Part shown: positions 19,899 through 27,851 of the stretch, one piece after another
Position numbering within the stretch: the first letter of the stretch is position 1
Layout: each line of letters starts with the position of its first letter
Assembly (NCBI RefSeq): GCF_001428805.1
Contig: NZ_LMIS01000001.1
Coordinates: 806,001-870,000, forward strand
DNA length: 64,000 nucleotides
Direction of reading: 5' to 3'
Source of the DNA: Aeromicrobium sp. Root236
GTDB lineage: Bacteria > Actinomycetota > Actinomycetes > Propionibacteriales > Nocardioidaceae
The notes under the pieces: model-generated
What the model was told of the DNA's origin: nothing
The model's input: only the letters and a program-made list of their open reading frames with translations
The model's database searches: none
Translations under genes and position numbers: made by a program

Positions 19899-20846
19899 CT
19901 AGTGACTGGTCAGGCCCCGGAGATGCACGGTTCCCGACGTGTCGGCGACGGCCGTCAGGCGTACCCCGGCGAGTGCGATGACCGATCCGGTACGCACGTC
20001 GGTCCAGTCGTCGATGCGCTGGCCGTCGACTGTCGTGCCGTTGGTGCTGCCCAGGTCCTTGACCTGCCACTGGGTGCCGTTGCGCCGGATCGCGGCGTGG
20101 CGATAGGACACCTCGGGCTCCTCGAAACGCACCGGGCTGTCGGGCAGCCGGCCCAGCACCGTCCCGCCGAGCGGGATCGGCGTCGCCCGGCCGTCGCGCT
20201 CCAGGGTCAGGCCCGCGGCGACGTTCATGGTCGGCGCGGTGTCCTCGAGGTCGGGCACGAGTGCCGGGAAGTTCATCGTCGCCTCGGGGTCCCTGACGAC
20301 GGGCTGCCTCGACACCACCGGCAGGTCGTCCGGCACGACGTCCCAGCCCACCGGCGTACGCAACGGCGCCGCAGCGGCAGGTTCGGCGCGGCCGCTCCCC
20401 CGTGCCGGCGGGATCCAGCCGGACCGCAGTCCGGGGTCGACCTCAACGACGACCACGACCTCGTCGGGCACCGCCCAGCCGGACCGCTCGGCGTGCGCGA
20501 GGTAGAGCTTCGCCCCGTCGTCGCCGAGCCGCTCCAGGTCACCGTCGGGGTCGAGCTTCTCCAGGTCCTCCGGCGCCACGCGTACGGTCAGCTCGGCGAA
20601 CGCCAGACGCTCACCGCTCGGCATCACGACGTGCTGGCCGGTCAGCGCGCGTACGAACCGGCGCCGCAGCACCGCGGCAGAGCCCGTCGGATAGGACACG
20701 AGCTTGGCCGCGACCTCTCCGGCCGCTGCGCGCTTGGACTCCACGCCGAAGATGCTCTGCGCGATCCGCAAGCCCACCCAGACCACCGCAACGAAGACGA
20801 CGAGGATCAACAGGTTGGAGGCCAGGCCCGACAGAGTTCCATACAT
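19899..20846 (-). CDS. FHA-domain membrane protein
   Basis: 315 residues from ATG 20846. An N-terminal helix (LASNLLILVVFVAVVWVGLRI) anchors it. A middle domain (about 40-150) includes FAELTVRVAPEDLEKL and VVVVVEVDPGLRSGWIPP and resembles the N-terminal domain of FhaA-type proteins. The C-terminal FHA domain (about 230-305) has GRLPDSPVRFEEPEVSYRHAAI and DLGSTNGTTVDG, with the Arg/Ser/Asn needed for phosphothreonine binding. Likely docks to phosphorylated targets of the adjacent kinase (71 bp downstream, same strand). Confidence 0.88.
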   Translation of the reverse strand: MYGTLSGLASNLLILVVFVAVVWVGLRIAQSIFGVESKRAAAGEVAAKLVSYPTGSAAVLRRRFVRALTGQHVVMPSGERLAFAELTVRVAPEDLEKLDPDGDLERLGDDGAKLYLAHAERSGWAVPDEVVVVVEVDPGLRSGWIPPARGSGRAEPAAAAPLRTPVGWDVVPDDLPVVSRQPVVRDPEATMNFPALVPDLEDTAPTMNVAAGLTLERDGRATPIPLGGTVLGRLPDSPVRFEEPEVSYRHAAIRRNGTQWQVKDLGSTNGTTVDGQRIDDWTDVRTGSVIALAGVRLTAVADTSGTVHLRGLTSH

Positions 20847-20916
20847 GGCATCATCTTCAGGGTCGCGCGCCGCTGAGGTCGAGCCGCGGCGGAACGCATT
20901 CCACGAAGGAGCTCCG

Positions 20917-21660
20917 GTGCTGCACATCGCCTGGTCGGCCGGCGAGCAGTATGCGGGCGAGGCGCGGCTCGACGCCGGTTCGGCGTTCGTGCTGGCGCGA
21001 CGGATGAACCTGCCGGAGCAGCAGCCCTTCGTCGCCGAGACCATCGACGGCTCCGCGTACGTCTTCGTGCGGCTCCCGTACGTCAGCGACCCCGCACTCG
21101 TCATCACCGCGACGGCCGGGCAGCCCGTCGTGCACCGTGGTCAACGCGCCAACGGCGCGGTCGTCCAGCTCACCGGCCCCAACGGCGAGTCCACGACCCC
21201 GGCGCCGGGCCAGAAGATCTCGCTGACGCACAGCGGCACGCGCATCGAGCTGCGCTACCCCGACCTCACCTTTGCCGCCGTCGTCGAGTTCGACCTGTCG
21301 GCGCAGCAGCCCGCGGGTTCGGGCACGGTGCAGCTCGGCGTCGACTCGCTGCAGCACGACGACGCCTGGCTCGTCGCGGCCATCGCCGTCGCACTGTCGC
21401 CGGAGCACGGCGTTGTCGCGCACGGCGATCTCAAGCGAGCGTTCGCACTGTGGCGTGGCGCCGAGGAGCACAGCGACGGCGCCTTCGACCGCAACGTGCT
21501 GCGCCCGGCGCTGGCGTCGCGCGGCCTCGAGATGCCTGGGCCGCGGCTCAACAAGATCGTCTACCTCGTCGAGCGCTGCCGGCGTACGTCGGAGTTCCCC
21601 AAGCGCCTGCTGGAGGACGTACGCACAAGGCTGCGCGCCGTCGGCATGGACGTCGCCTAA
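20917..21660 (+). CDS. Hypothetical protein beside the FHA/kinase pair (247 aa)
   Basis: Starts at GTG 20917 with AAGGAG five bases upstream. The N-terminal half is beta-rich (HIAWSAGEQYAGEARLDAG, VVHRGQRANGAVVQLTGPNG, IELRYPDLTFAAVVEF), like an FHA-like or small beta-sandwich domain without a clear FHA signature. The C-terminal half looks helical and winged-helix-like (DDAWLVAAIAVALS, FDRNVLRPALASRG, LNKIVYLVERCRRT). Transcribed divergently from the FHA gene with a 70-bp gap. Its stop overlaps the convergent DUF3883 gene. Plausibly part of the kinase signalling set, which is inference from position. Confidence 0.75.
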   Translation: MLHIAWSAGEQYAGEARLDAGSAFVLARRMNLPEQQPFVAETIDGSAYVFVRLPYVSDPALVITATAGQPVVHRGQRANGAVVQLTGPNGESTTPAPGQKISLTHSGTRIELRYPDLTFAAVVEFDLSAQQPAGSGTVQLGVDSLQHDDAWLVAAIAVALSPEHGVVAHGDLKRAFALWRGAEEHSDGAFDRNVLRPALASRGLEMPGPRLNKIVYLVERCRRTSEFPKRLLEDVRTRLRAVGMDVA

Positions 21661-22400
21661 GCGCCGCGGAGGTCCGCCTCGTACGCCAGCGGCACGGCGA
21701 ACTTTCGGATGTCGCCCGGGTGGTACTCGCGGGCGGTCGGACTGGTCAACGCATTCGTGACCACCGACAGCACCCAGTCGAGGTCGTGGCCGGCGGCCTG
21801 CAGCTCGGCCTGAGTGATCAGAACCTTGGGGATCGGCCCAGAGACGCCCTTGACCTCGATGTGGCGCACGCGCGGCCCCTTGGTCGCGGTGATGTCCCAC
21901 CCGAGGCCGAGTGCGCTGACGTCCTCGACGATCCAGCCGTCGACGGCGTACTGACCACACACGAAGCTCATCGCGATGATCTCGACCGCACGGCTCTCGG
22001 TGACGCCGGAGAACCGCACCTTCAGCGCATCTTCGGCGGGCGCCTCGTCGGGGAGGTACGAGATGGGGTTGCGGCCGAGCGACTCCGGTGCGTGCTGGCC
22101 GACGAACCGGTCGTGGATCGGGTGCCCGGCGGTGAGGACGCGTCCGTACACGACGCTGCGCATCGATCGCTTCGGTGCCGGCTCGATGCTGGAGATCTCC
22201 AGCGCCTGCCGCACGATGCCGTCGTAGCTGAAGATCGCGTAGCGCTCGTCCTGCGCCTGCGGTCCCAACCGCCAGCATCCGCGGTTGGCCTCGTAGACCT
22301 GTGACTCGGTCATGCCTTCTCGATAACCGACGTGCGTGCGACCGAGATCGTCACTCATCGGGTCGACTGCGCGGAGCTCCCCCAAGCGAATGTGCAGCAT
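21657..22400 (-). CDS. DUF3883 (nuclease-like) protein
   Basis: 247 residues. The C-terminal part carries LGWDITATKGPRVRHIEVKG, the conserved core of DUF3883, where D and ExK match a restriction-endonuclease-like active site. The N-terminal half (YEANRGCWRLGPQAQDERYAIFSYDG) has aromatic residues as in small-ligand-binding folds. DUF3883 proteins occur both alone and in defence loci; here the neighbours are signalling genes, so a defence role is only possible. It ends convergently, sharing 4 bp with the gene at 20917-21660. Confidence 0.75.
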   Translation of the reverse strand: MLHIRLGELRAVDPMSDDLGRTHVGYREGMTESQVYEANRGCWRLGPQAQDERYAIFSYDGIVRQALEISSIEPAPKRSMRSVVYGRVLTAGHPIHDRFVGQHAPESLGRNPISYLPDEAPAEDALKVRFSGVTESRAVEIIAMSFVCGQYAVDGWIVEDVSALGLGWDITATKGPRVRHIEVKGVSGPIPKVLITQAELQAAGHDLDWVLSVVTNALTSPTAREYHPGDIRKFAVPLAYEADLRGA

Positions 22401-22471
22401 CGGGTCAGGATAGGGCCCTCACGAACAACCCGTCACCCCGGCATGCCCGTCATGCCGGTGGAAATCTGCCG

Positions 22472-22837
22472 TTAACGCTTGCGGTCGGCGACGATCGCGG
22501 CGACGTTGAGCGCGGCCCAGCCGACGGTGACCGCGAGGACCTTGGCCTTGCGGCCCGTGGTGGTCGCCTCGTTCGTGAACAGTGCCGAGTCGGTGAGGTC
22601 GAACACGACGCGGCCCAGCATCGCCTGCTCACGCGCTTTCGTGGTCGGTGCCGCCAGTGCCAGTCCGCTGGCGACCAGGTCGCGTACGCCGAACGTACGC
22701 GCCGCGATGTCGTAGTCCGGCTGCTTCAGCGGGCTCGCGGTGATCGCGTTGCCGAGGTGGCGGGGCTTGGCGAGGGCGAACACGGAGTACGCGGCAGTGG
22801 CGACGGAGATCAGGGCGCTGTAGCTCGGCTTCTTCAT
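22472..22837 (-). CDS. Small hypothetical membrane protein (121 aa)
   Basis: Four short hydrophobic segments: SALISVATAAYSVFALA, FGVRDLVASGLALAAP, ALFTNEATTTGRKAK (weak) and VLAVTVGWAALNVAAIVAD. The pattern resembles DUF4267-like small membrane proteins. No catalytic motif. Diverges from the gene at 22901 across a 63-bp gap. Confidence 0.7.
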   Translation of the reverse strand: MKKPSYSALISVATAAYSVFALAKPRHLGNAITASPLKQPDYDIAARTFGVRDLVASGLALAAPTTKAREQAMLGRVVFDLTDSALFTNEATTTGRKAKVLAVTVGWAALNVAAIVADRKR

Positions 22838-22900
22838 GCCTCGACGCTAGGCGAGCGGAACGGGGCTTGCACGGTGAGTTCGTGTGGGAGTCTGTTCGCC

Positions 22901-23530
22901 ATGCGGATCCCCAGGACACGCGGCTTCTATGCGGCGGTCGTCATCTTCGCGCTCACGTTCGTCCAGCTCGCCGTGGGCACGTTCGCCGGGCTCGACCAGT
23001 TCGAGGGGAAGGGATTCGGCTATCGACTGCTCGCCTATCCCCTGCTGATGCTGATCGTCCCGGCCATGTGGATCTGGCGCAGGAACCGGTCCTTGAGCCT
23101 GTCGAAAGGACGCCGAGGTGACGACCTCCCCTGGGGTGCGTTCGCCCTGATCATGGCGCCGTTCCTGGTGGACGTCTCCGGCAACACCGTCGACCTGTAC
23201 GACTCGGTGGACTGGTGGGACAACGCCAATCATTTCTTCAACTGGATGCTGCTCCTCTGGGGCTGCGGCCTGCTGCTGCGCCTCGTCTGGACCGGGCCGA
23301 CGTGGGGACTCATCCTCACGATCACCGGCCTCGGCGCGATCCTGGCTGTGGGCTGGGAGCTCGGCGAGTGGTACACCTTCATCCGGCGCGGCACCGAGCT
23401 CGACGGGGCGTACGAGGACACGCTCAGCGACGAGCTGCTCGGCACCCTCGGTGCGCTACTTGCCGCACTGATCGTCGGCCGCAAGCACAAGGCGGACGAG
23501 CAGGTCGAGGACATCGCCTCCGTCGTCTGA
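22901..23530 (+). CDS. Hypothetical multi-spanning membrane protein with in-frame repeat
   Basis: 209 residues from ATG 22901 (GGGAG upstream). It has five or six transmembrane helices; WWDNANHFFNWMLLLWGCG and GWELGEWYTFIRRG resemble DUF2238/YjdF-like proteins. Between helices 2 and 3, residues RSLSLSKGRR are encoded by a single copy of the dispersed TTTCGACAGGCTCAA repeat (23089-23111), which extends the cytoplasmic loop without breaking the frame. Function unknown. Confidence 0.8.
   Translation: MRIPRTRGFYAAVVIFALTFVQLAVGTFAGLDQFEGKGFGYRLLAYPLLMLIVPAMWIWRRNRSLSLSKGRRGDDLPWGAFALIMAPFLVDVSGNTVDLYDSVDWWDNANHFFNWMLLLWGCGLLLRLVWTGPTWGLILTITGLGAILAVGWELGEWYTFIRRGTELDGAYEDTLSDELLGTLGALLAALIVGRKHKADEQVEDIASVV
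23089..23111. repeat. Single in-frame copy of the TTTCGACAGGCTCAA element
   Basis: Complement orientation (CTTGAGCCTGTCGAAAG core); its ends GTCCTT and AAGGAC are themselves complementary. It lies inside the membrane-protein CDS at 22901-23530. Confidence 0.85.
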
Positions 23531-23576
23531 CCGCGACACACGTCAGGGCATGCCGAATGGGCCCGGAGGGACGGGC

Positions 23577-24890
23577 TCAGGCGGCAGCGGGGGTGGAGAC
23601 GTCGGCGCGGAATCGTGAGTTCCGCAATGGCCTTCGTCTCGGGTCGATCGATGGTGGTGGGCTGTATTCGGGATAGCCGTCGTCGGCGAACCGGATCTCC
23701 CATTCGTCAGCGTGAACCACCCGGTGATGGTGGGCGCAGATCAGGACGAGGTCGCCGAGATCGGTCGCGCCGCCCTTGGCCCAGTGCTTGCGGGCGTGAT
23801 GCCCGACGCACCATGAAGGCGGCCGGTCGCAGCCGGGGAAGCTGCAGCCGCGGTCACGCTTCTCGGCTGCGCGACGCTGCGCACGGTTGAACAGGCGCTG
23901 CTCCCGACCGCAGTCGAGCGGGAGCGGCTTGCCGTTGAAGACCATCGGCAGCAGGCCGTGCTCGCACGCCATCCGTCGAGCCTCCAAGACCGAGATCCGG
24001 CAGCCCGTCGAGAGGGTGCCTGCCTTGAGACCGTCGATCAGGCTCTTGAGGTCGATGTTGACCGTCACCGTCACGCCGACACCGGCAGTGTCGGGAAGCT
24101 TGTCAGCCGGCAGGTGCTCGATCAATGTGCAGAACGCACTCGCCATCTGCTGGCCATAGGTCGGCTTGTCGTCAAGGACCGCGAGCGCCGGGTCGTCCTC
24201 GGCCGTCTTGATCTGCGGCGCGTTGAGTGCCTCGAGGGCGTTCTTGAGCATTTCGCCCTGCGCCTCGGGGATGACGAACTCTCCCTTGTAGGTGCCGTCC
24301 TTGCGGTCAGCCATCCAGAAATAGGAGTTCTTGCGAGCCCTGGCCTCGCGCTGCGCGAGCGTCTCGTTCTCATGTGCATCGACATCGTGGGGCGCGAAGG
24401 TCTCGGTGATGCGGTCGGCCCTGCGGCTGAGGTCCTTGAGGCTGAGCTTCTTGGCGTCGTCGAGCAGCTGGGTCTCGCACCCTTCGCGCTGCGCCTCGGT
24501 CGGATCGCCGGGCAGATCCTTGAGCTTGTCGGCGATCAGCTCAGCCTGCGCGAGGGACACCTCGCCGCGGGCCAGCGCCTCCTGCGTCGCGGACACGTCC
24601 TCGAGCTTCTTGGCCTGCTTGAGCAGCCTGGCCGCTGCCGCGGGATCGCCACCGAAGCCGTTGGCGATCATCGCGCCCGTCGACGCCGCGCCGATCGTCG
24701 ACGCCGCCTCCGAGCGGTCGGCCGCCGCGGCCGCAGCCAGCTGGTGCGCCTTGACCCGCGACTCCAGCCGGCCGAGAGCCTCGCACGCAGCAATCTGCTC
24801 GCGCGGGCTCATGTGGTCGTAGGTGTCGAGACTGATCGCATCCAGCAGCCGCGCGACATCCGCGACGGTGGGAGACGACTTCTCGAACAT
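23577..24890 (-). CDS. DUF222/HNH protein of the 13E12-repeat type
   Basis: 437 residues. DUF222 occupies most of the N-terminus (LESRVKAHQLAAAAAADRSEAA, helical, then LAQAELIADKLKDLP). The HNH domain is near the end: CSFPGCDRPPSWCVGHHARKH with the closing CAHHHRVVH, all metal and catalytic residues present. In Mycobacterium tuberculosis, 13E12 proteins are DNA-damage inducible through LexA. Here a LexA box overlaps the ATG itself and no ribosome site is visible. The role is not established; DNA cleavage is expected. Confidence 0.9.
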   Translation of the reverse strand: MFEKSSPTVADVARLLDAISLDTYDHMSPREQIAACEALGRLESRVKAHQLAAAAAADRSEAASTIGAASTGAMIANGFGGDPAAAARLLKQAKKLEDVSATQEALARGEVSLAQAELIADKLKDLPGDPTEAQREGCETQLLDDAKKLSLKDLSRRADRITETFAPHDVDAHENETLAQREARARKNSYFWMADRKDGTYKGEFVIPEAQGEMLKNALEALNAPQIKTAEDDPALAVLDDKPTYGQQMASAFCTLIEHLPADKLPDTAGVGVTVTVNIDLKSLIDGLKAGTLSTGCRISVLEARRMACEHGLLPMVFNGKPLPLDCGREQRLFNRAQRRAAEKRDRGCSFPGCDRPPSWCVGHHARKHWAKGGATDLGDLVLICAHHHRVVHADEWEIRFADDGYPEYSPPPSIDPRRRPLRNSRFRADVSTPAAA

Positions 24891-24898
24891 GTGTTCTA
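24883..24898. promoter_or_regulatory. LexA (SOS) box over the start codon of the HNH gene
   Basis: TCGAACATGTGTTCTA keeps the GAAC-N4-GTTC core of actinobacterial SOS boxes. The minus-strand ATG (24890-24888) lies inside it, so LexA binding would block transcription at the very start of the gene. Confidence 0.75.
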
Positions 24899-24947
24899 GT
24901 CAACCAGAATCCGAACGGTCTGGCAAGACCTTCAGCCATACTTTTTC

Positions 24948-24961
24948 ACTGCAATTGCAGT
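24948..24961. promoter_or_regulatory. 14-bp palindrome upstream of the HNH gene
   Basis: ACTGCAATTGCAGT is perfectly self-complementary, about 58 bp before the HNH start. It could be a second operator. The remainder of the 181-bp gap holds only a weak AGTGACT/AGTCACT hairpin at the end of the AAA gene. Confidence 0.35.
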
Positions 24962-25071
24962 CCAGATCAGGCGTCAGACTCTGCCCAGTCCCAGCCTACA
25001 GAACGCCTGCGACACCCCGGCAAACCGCCCGTAGAGCCTGTGGACAGTGACTCCACACAGCCCAGAAACAG

Positions 25072-26754
25072 TCACTCCGGCAGCGCGTACGTCCGCCAGG
25101 CCGCATCGATGTCGTCACGGGTCAGCCGCGACAGCTCCTCCGCGCTCAGCTCCCCCGGGTCGCCGTTGCCGAACAGCCGCAGGTCGCGGTAGCGCGCCGC
25201 ACGCTCGACCAGGTTGCGGGCCAGACGCCCGTTGCCGAGCGTGTCGGTGAGCTCGCGTCGCTCCACGTCGATGTAGATGTCGAGGAACGACAGCGCAGCG
25301 TCGCGATCGACGACATCGCCGTTGTCCGCGGCGATCATCCCCGAGATCGCCACGAGCTCGTCGGGCGTGTACGCCCTGAACGCGATCGTCGTGGTGAAGC
25401 GCGACCGCAACCCCGGGTTGGACGACAGCAGCTCCTGCATCTCGCGCGGATAGCCGGCGATGATCACCACCAGGTCACCGCGATGGTCCTCGATGAGCTT
25501 GATCAGCGTCTCGAGGGCCTCGCTGCCGAACGCATCGCCGCCCATCAGCCCGGACTGCTGCAGCGAGTACGCCTCGTCGATGAACAGCACCCCGCCCAGC
25601 GCCGACTCGACGACCGCGGCGGTCTTGAGCGCCGTGGCGCCGAGCACCTGACCGACGAGCTTGGAGCGGTCGACCTCGATGACGTCGTCCCGGCGCAGCA
25701 CCCCGAGGGCGCGATAGAGCTGGGCGATGTCGCGCGCAACCGAGGTCTTGCCCGTGCCCGGCGGTCCGGTGAAGACGAGGTGCTCCGTCAGGCGCTGCGC
25801 CTGCAGCCCGGCACGCTCGCGGGCCTGCTTCGCGCGTACCTGGGCAGCCAGGCTCAGCACCTGGTGCTTGATGTCCTCGTGACCGATGCGGCGGTCGATG
25901 TTCGCCAGGATCGCATCAACGTCCAGGGGCTCGTTTTCAGACGGCGCCGCCGACGATGTCGGTACGGCTTCGGCGACGCCGGCCGTGGCGGTCTGGACGA
26001 CCTCGATCCCGTACGTCGGGTCCGAGATGGCTCGCGAGATGCCGGAGAGCTTCGGCCGTTCGGCGTACGCCTCGCGGATCAGCTCCATGGCCCTCGCCTC
26101 CTCGCCCATCGCGCGGTGGATCAGGCCGCGCCAGTACTTCGCCTCGGCGTGCGCCGCCGGATTGGTCTGCTGCTCGATCGTCGTGTCGAGCTCGATCGCC
26201 GCGGGGTGCCACCTGCCGAGTCGTGCGAGCGACTGGCCGATGGTCAGGTGGGCCTCGACGTCGATGTAGACGTCGCCGCCGAGGCACTCAGTGAAGCGCT
26301 CGATCGCGAGCTCGAACTGGTGCTGGGTGTGCGCGACGCGGGCCCGCAGGAACGTCTGCACGCGTGGGAGGTCGCCGATCTGGTCGATCCGCATCTCGGC
26401 GCGGGCGTAATCGCCATCGGAGATGTCGTACGCCGCGTTGACCGCGCACAGCTCGTCGAGGGTCTCGAGGCTGTGGGTCACATAGCTGCCGATCGAGTCG
26501 CGCGACCGGAGCGTCAGGCCCGTCCGGGCACGCTCGCTCCCGAACGTACTGACGTTGATCAGCATCTGCCGCGCGCAGACCTTGGCGTCGCCGCCGCAGG
26601 CGTGTAGCCCCAGCCACGCGTCGGCCATCGTGGGGTCGATGCTCAACGCTCGTTCGAAGTGCGGCTTGGCGACGACGGGGCCGCTGCTGTAGTCGGCGGT
26701 CAGCAAGCGGATCCCGCGGTCGAACGCCTCACGCGCTCGCTTCTGCTCCCGCAC
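25072..26754 (-). CDS. eccA: CbxX/CfqX-type AAA+ ATPase resembling EccA
   Basis: 560 residues from GTG 26754, with a GAGGGGG site 8 bases upstream. The N-terminal 280 residues are TPR-like helices (HFERALSIDPTMADAWLGLHA, ARAEMRIDQIG, LGRWHPAAIELD). The C-terminal AAA+ domain has GPPGTGKT (about 328), VLFIDEAYSL (about 385), the sensor region IIAGYPREM and the arginine-finger stretch NPGLRSRF. The architecture and size match EccA of ESX/type VII secretion. No other ESX gene is in the window, so it is either an orphan or serves another process. Named on architecture only. Confidence 0.8.
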   Translation of the reverse strand: MREQKRAREAFDRGIRLLTADYSSGPVVAKPHFERALSIDPTMADAWLGLHACGGDAKVCARQMLINVSTFGSERARTGLTLRSRDSIGSYVTHSLETLDELCAVNAAYDISDGDYARAEMRIDQIGDLPRVQTFLRARVAHTQHQFELAIERFTECLGGDVYIDVEAHLTIGQSLARLGRWHPAAIELDTTIEQQTNPAAHAEAKYWRGLIHRAMGEEARAMELIREAYAERPKLSGISRAISDPTYGIEVVQTATAGVAEAVPTSSAAPSENEPLDVDAILANIDRRIGHEDIKHQVLSLAAQVRAKQARERAGLQAQRLTEHLVFTGPPGTGKTSVARDIAQLYRALGVLRRDDVIEVDRSKLVGQVLGATALKTAAVVESALGGVLFIDEAYSLQQSGLMGGDAFGSEALETLIKLIEDHRGDLVVIIAGYPREMQELLSSNPGLRSRFTTTIAFRAYTPDELVAISGMIAADNGDVVDRDAALSFLDIYIDVERRELTDTLGNGRLARNLVERAARYRDLRLFGNGDPGELSAEELSRLTRDDIDAAWRTYALPE

Positions 26755-26871
26755 CGCTCGACCCCCTCGAGTTGCTTCCTGCGAACAGCCTCTCGCATCT
26801 GCGCGCGGCGTTCCACAGCCGGGCACGTACGTGTTGCCGCCGGGACTGCGCTTTCGCGACTCCGCCGAGCC

Positions 26872-27804
26872 TCAGTCGACGGTGATCACGATCTTGCCGC
26901 GGGTGTGACCGTCCTGGCTCTGCTCCCACGCCTTGCGGGTGTCGGCCAGCGCGTACGTCGCGGCGATCTCGACCTTCAGCGACCCGTCGTCGAACATCGT
27001 CGCGAGCTCGCCGAGGTCATCGGCATCTGGCGTCACGAAGACGTACTGGCCGCCCATGTCGTTCACGACCGGGTCGATGATCGAGACGAGCCGGGCCTTG
27101 GACGAGTCGGCCAGCAGGTCGGGGCTGACCTCGAGGTCTCCCCCGTTGAGGTCCAGCACCGCGGTGACACCTTCGGGGATCGCCTCCCGCACCCGCTCGA
27201 CAAGCCCTTCGCCGTACGTGAACGGCTCGGCGCCCAGCTCGCGGAGGTAGTCGTGGTTGGCTTCCGACGCCGTGCCCAGCACCCGGGCGCCCAACGAGCG
27301 GGCGATCTGCACCGCGAACGAGCCGACTCCCCCGGAGGCGCCGTGGATCAGCACGGTGTCGTCGGCGCTGACGTCGAGAGCGTGCACGAGGCACTGGAAC
27401 GCGGTCAGCCCCGCGAGCGGGATGGCGGCCGCCTCAGCGAAGCTGGCGTCGGCCGGCTTCTTCGCGAGCGTACGAATGGGGGCGGAGACCTTCTCGGCGT
27501 ACGTTCCACCGTGCACCGCGTCCTTGCGGACGTACCCGAAGACCTCGTCGCCCGGCGACAGTGTGGTGACCGCGGGGCCGACCGACTCGACGACGCCCGC
27601 CACGTCCCAGCCGGGCGTGACCGGGAAGAACGTGTCGAGCATGCCGTCCATCCCGCCCGTCGCCATCTTCCAGTCGACCGGGTTGACCAAGGTCGCCTTG
27701 ACCTGGACCTTGACCCAGTCAGGTCCGATCTTGGGCTCGTCGACCTCCGTGAGCTCGAGGATCTGGGGGGCGTCGCCGTATGTCGTGTAGGTGATGGCCT
27801 TCAT
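26872..27804 (-). CDS. Zinc-independent NADP-dependent oxidoreductase (quinone-reductase-like MDR)
   Basis: 310 residues of the medium-chain dehydrogenase/reductase family. N-terminal GroES-like fold (LVNPVDWKMATGG, GWDVAGVVESVGPAV, GDEVFGYV), then a Rossmann domain with LIHGASGGVGSFAVQIA. No zinc-ligand cysteines are present, as in NADPH:quinone oxidoreductases. Cytosolic reductase of quinones or enals. Flanked by unrelated genes on the same strand. Confidence 0.9.
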   Translation of the reverse strand: MKAITYTTYGDAPQILELTEVDEPKIGPDWVKVQVKATLVNPVDWKMATGGMDGMLDTFFPVTPGWDVAGVVESVGPAVTTLSPGDEVFGYVRKDAVHGGTYAEKVSAPIRTLAKKPADASFAEAAAIPLAGLTAFQCLVHALDVSADDTVLIHGASGGVGSFAVQIARSLGARVLGTASEANHDYLRELGAEPFTYGEGLVERVREAIPEGVTAVLDLNGGDLEVSPDLLADSSKARLVSIIDPVVNDMGGQYVFVTPDADDLGELATMFDDGSLKVEIAATYALADTRKAWEQSQDGHTRGKIVITVD

Positions 27805-27851
27805 GTGTCATGCCTACCCGCCGACGGCAAGAAGAAGCGTCCGGCCGAGGG

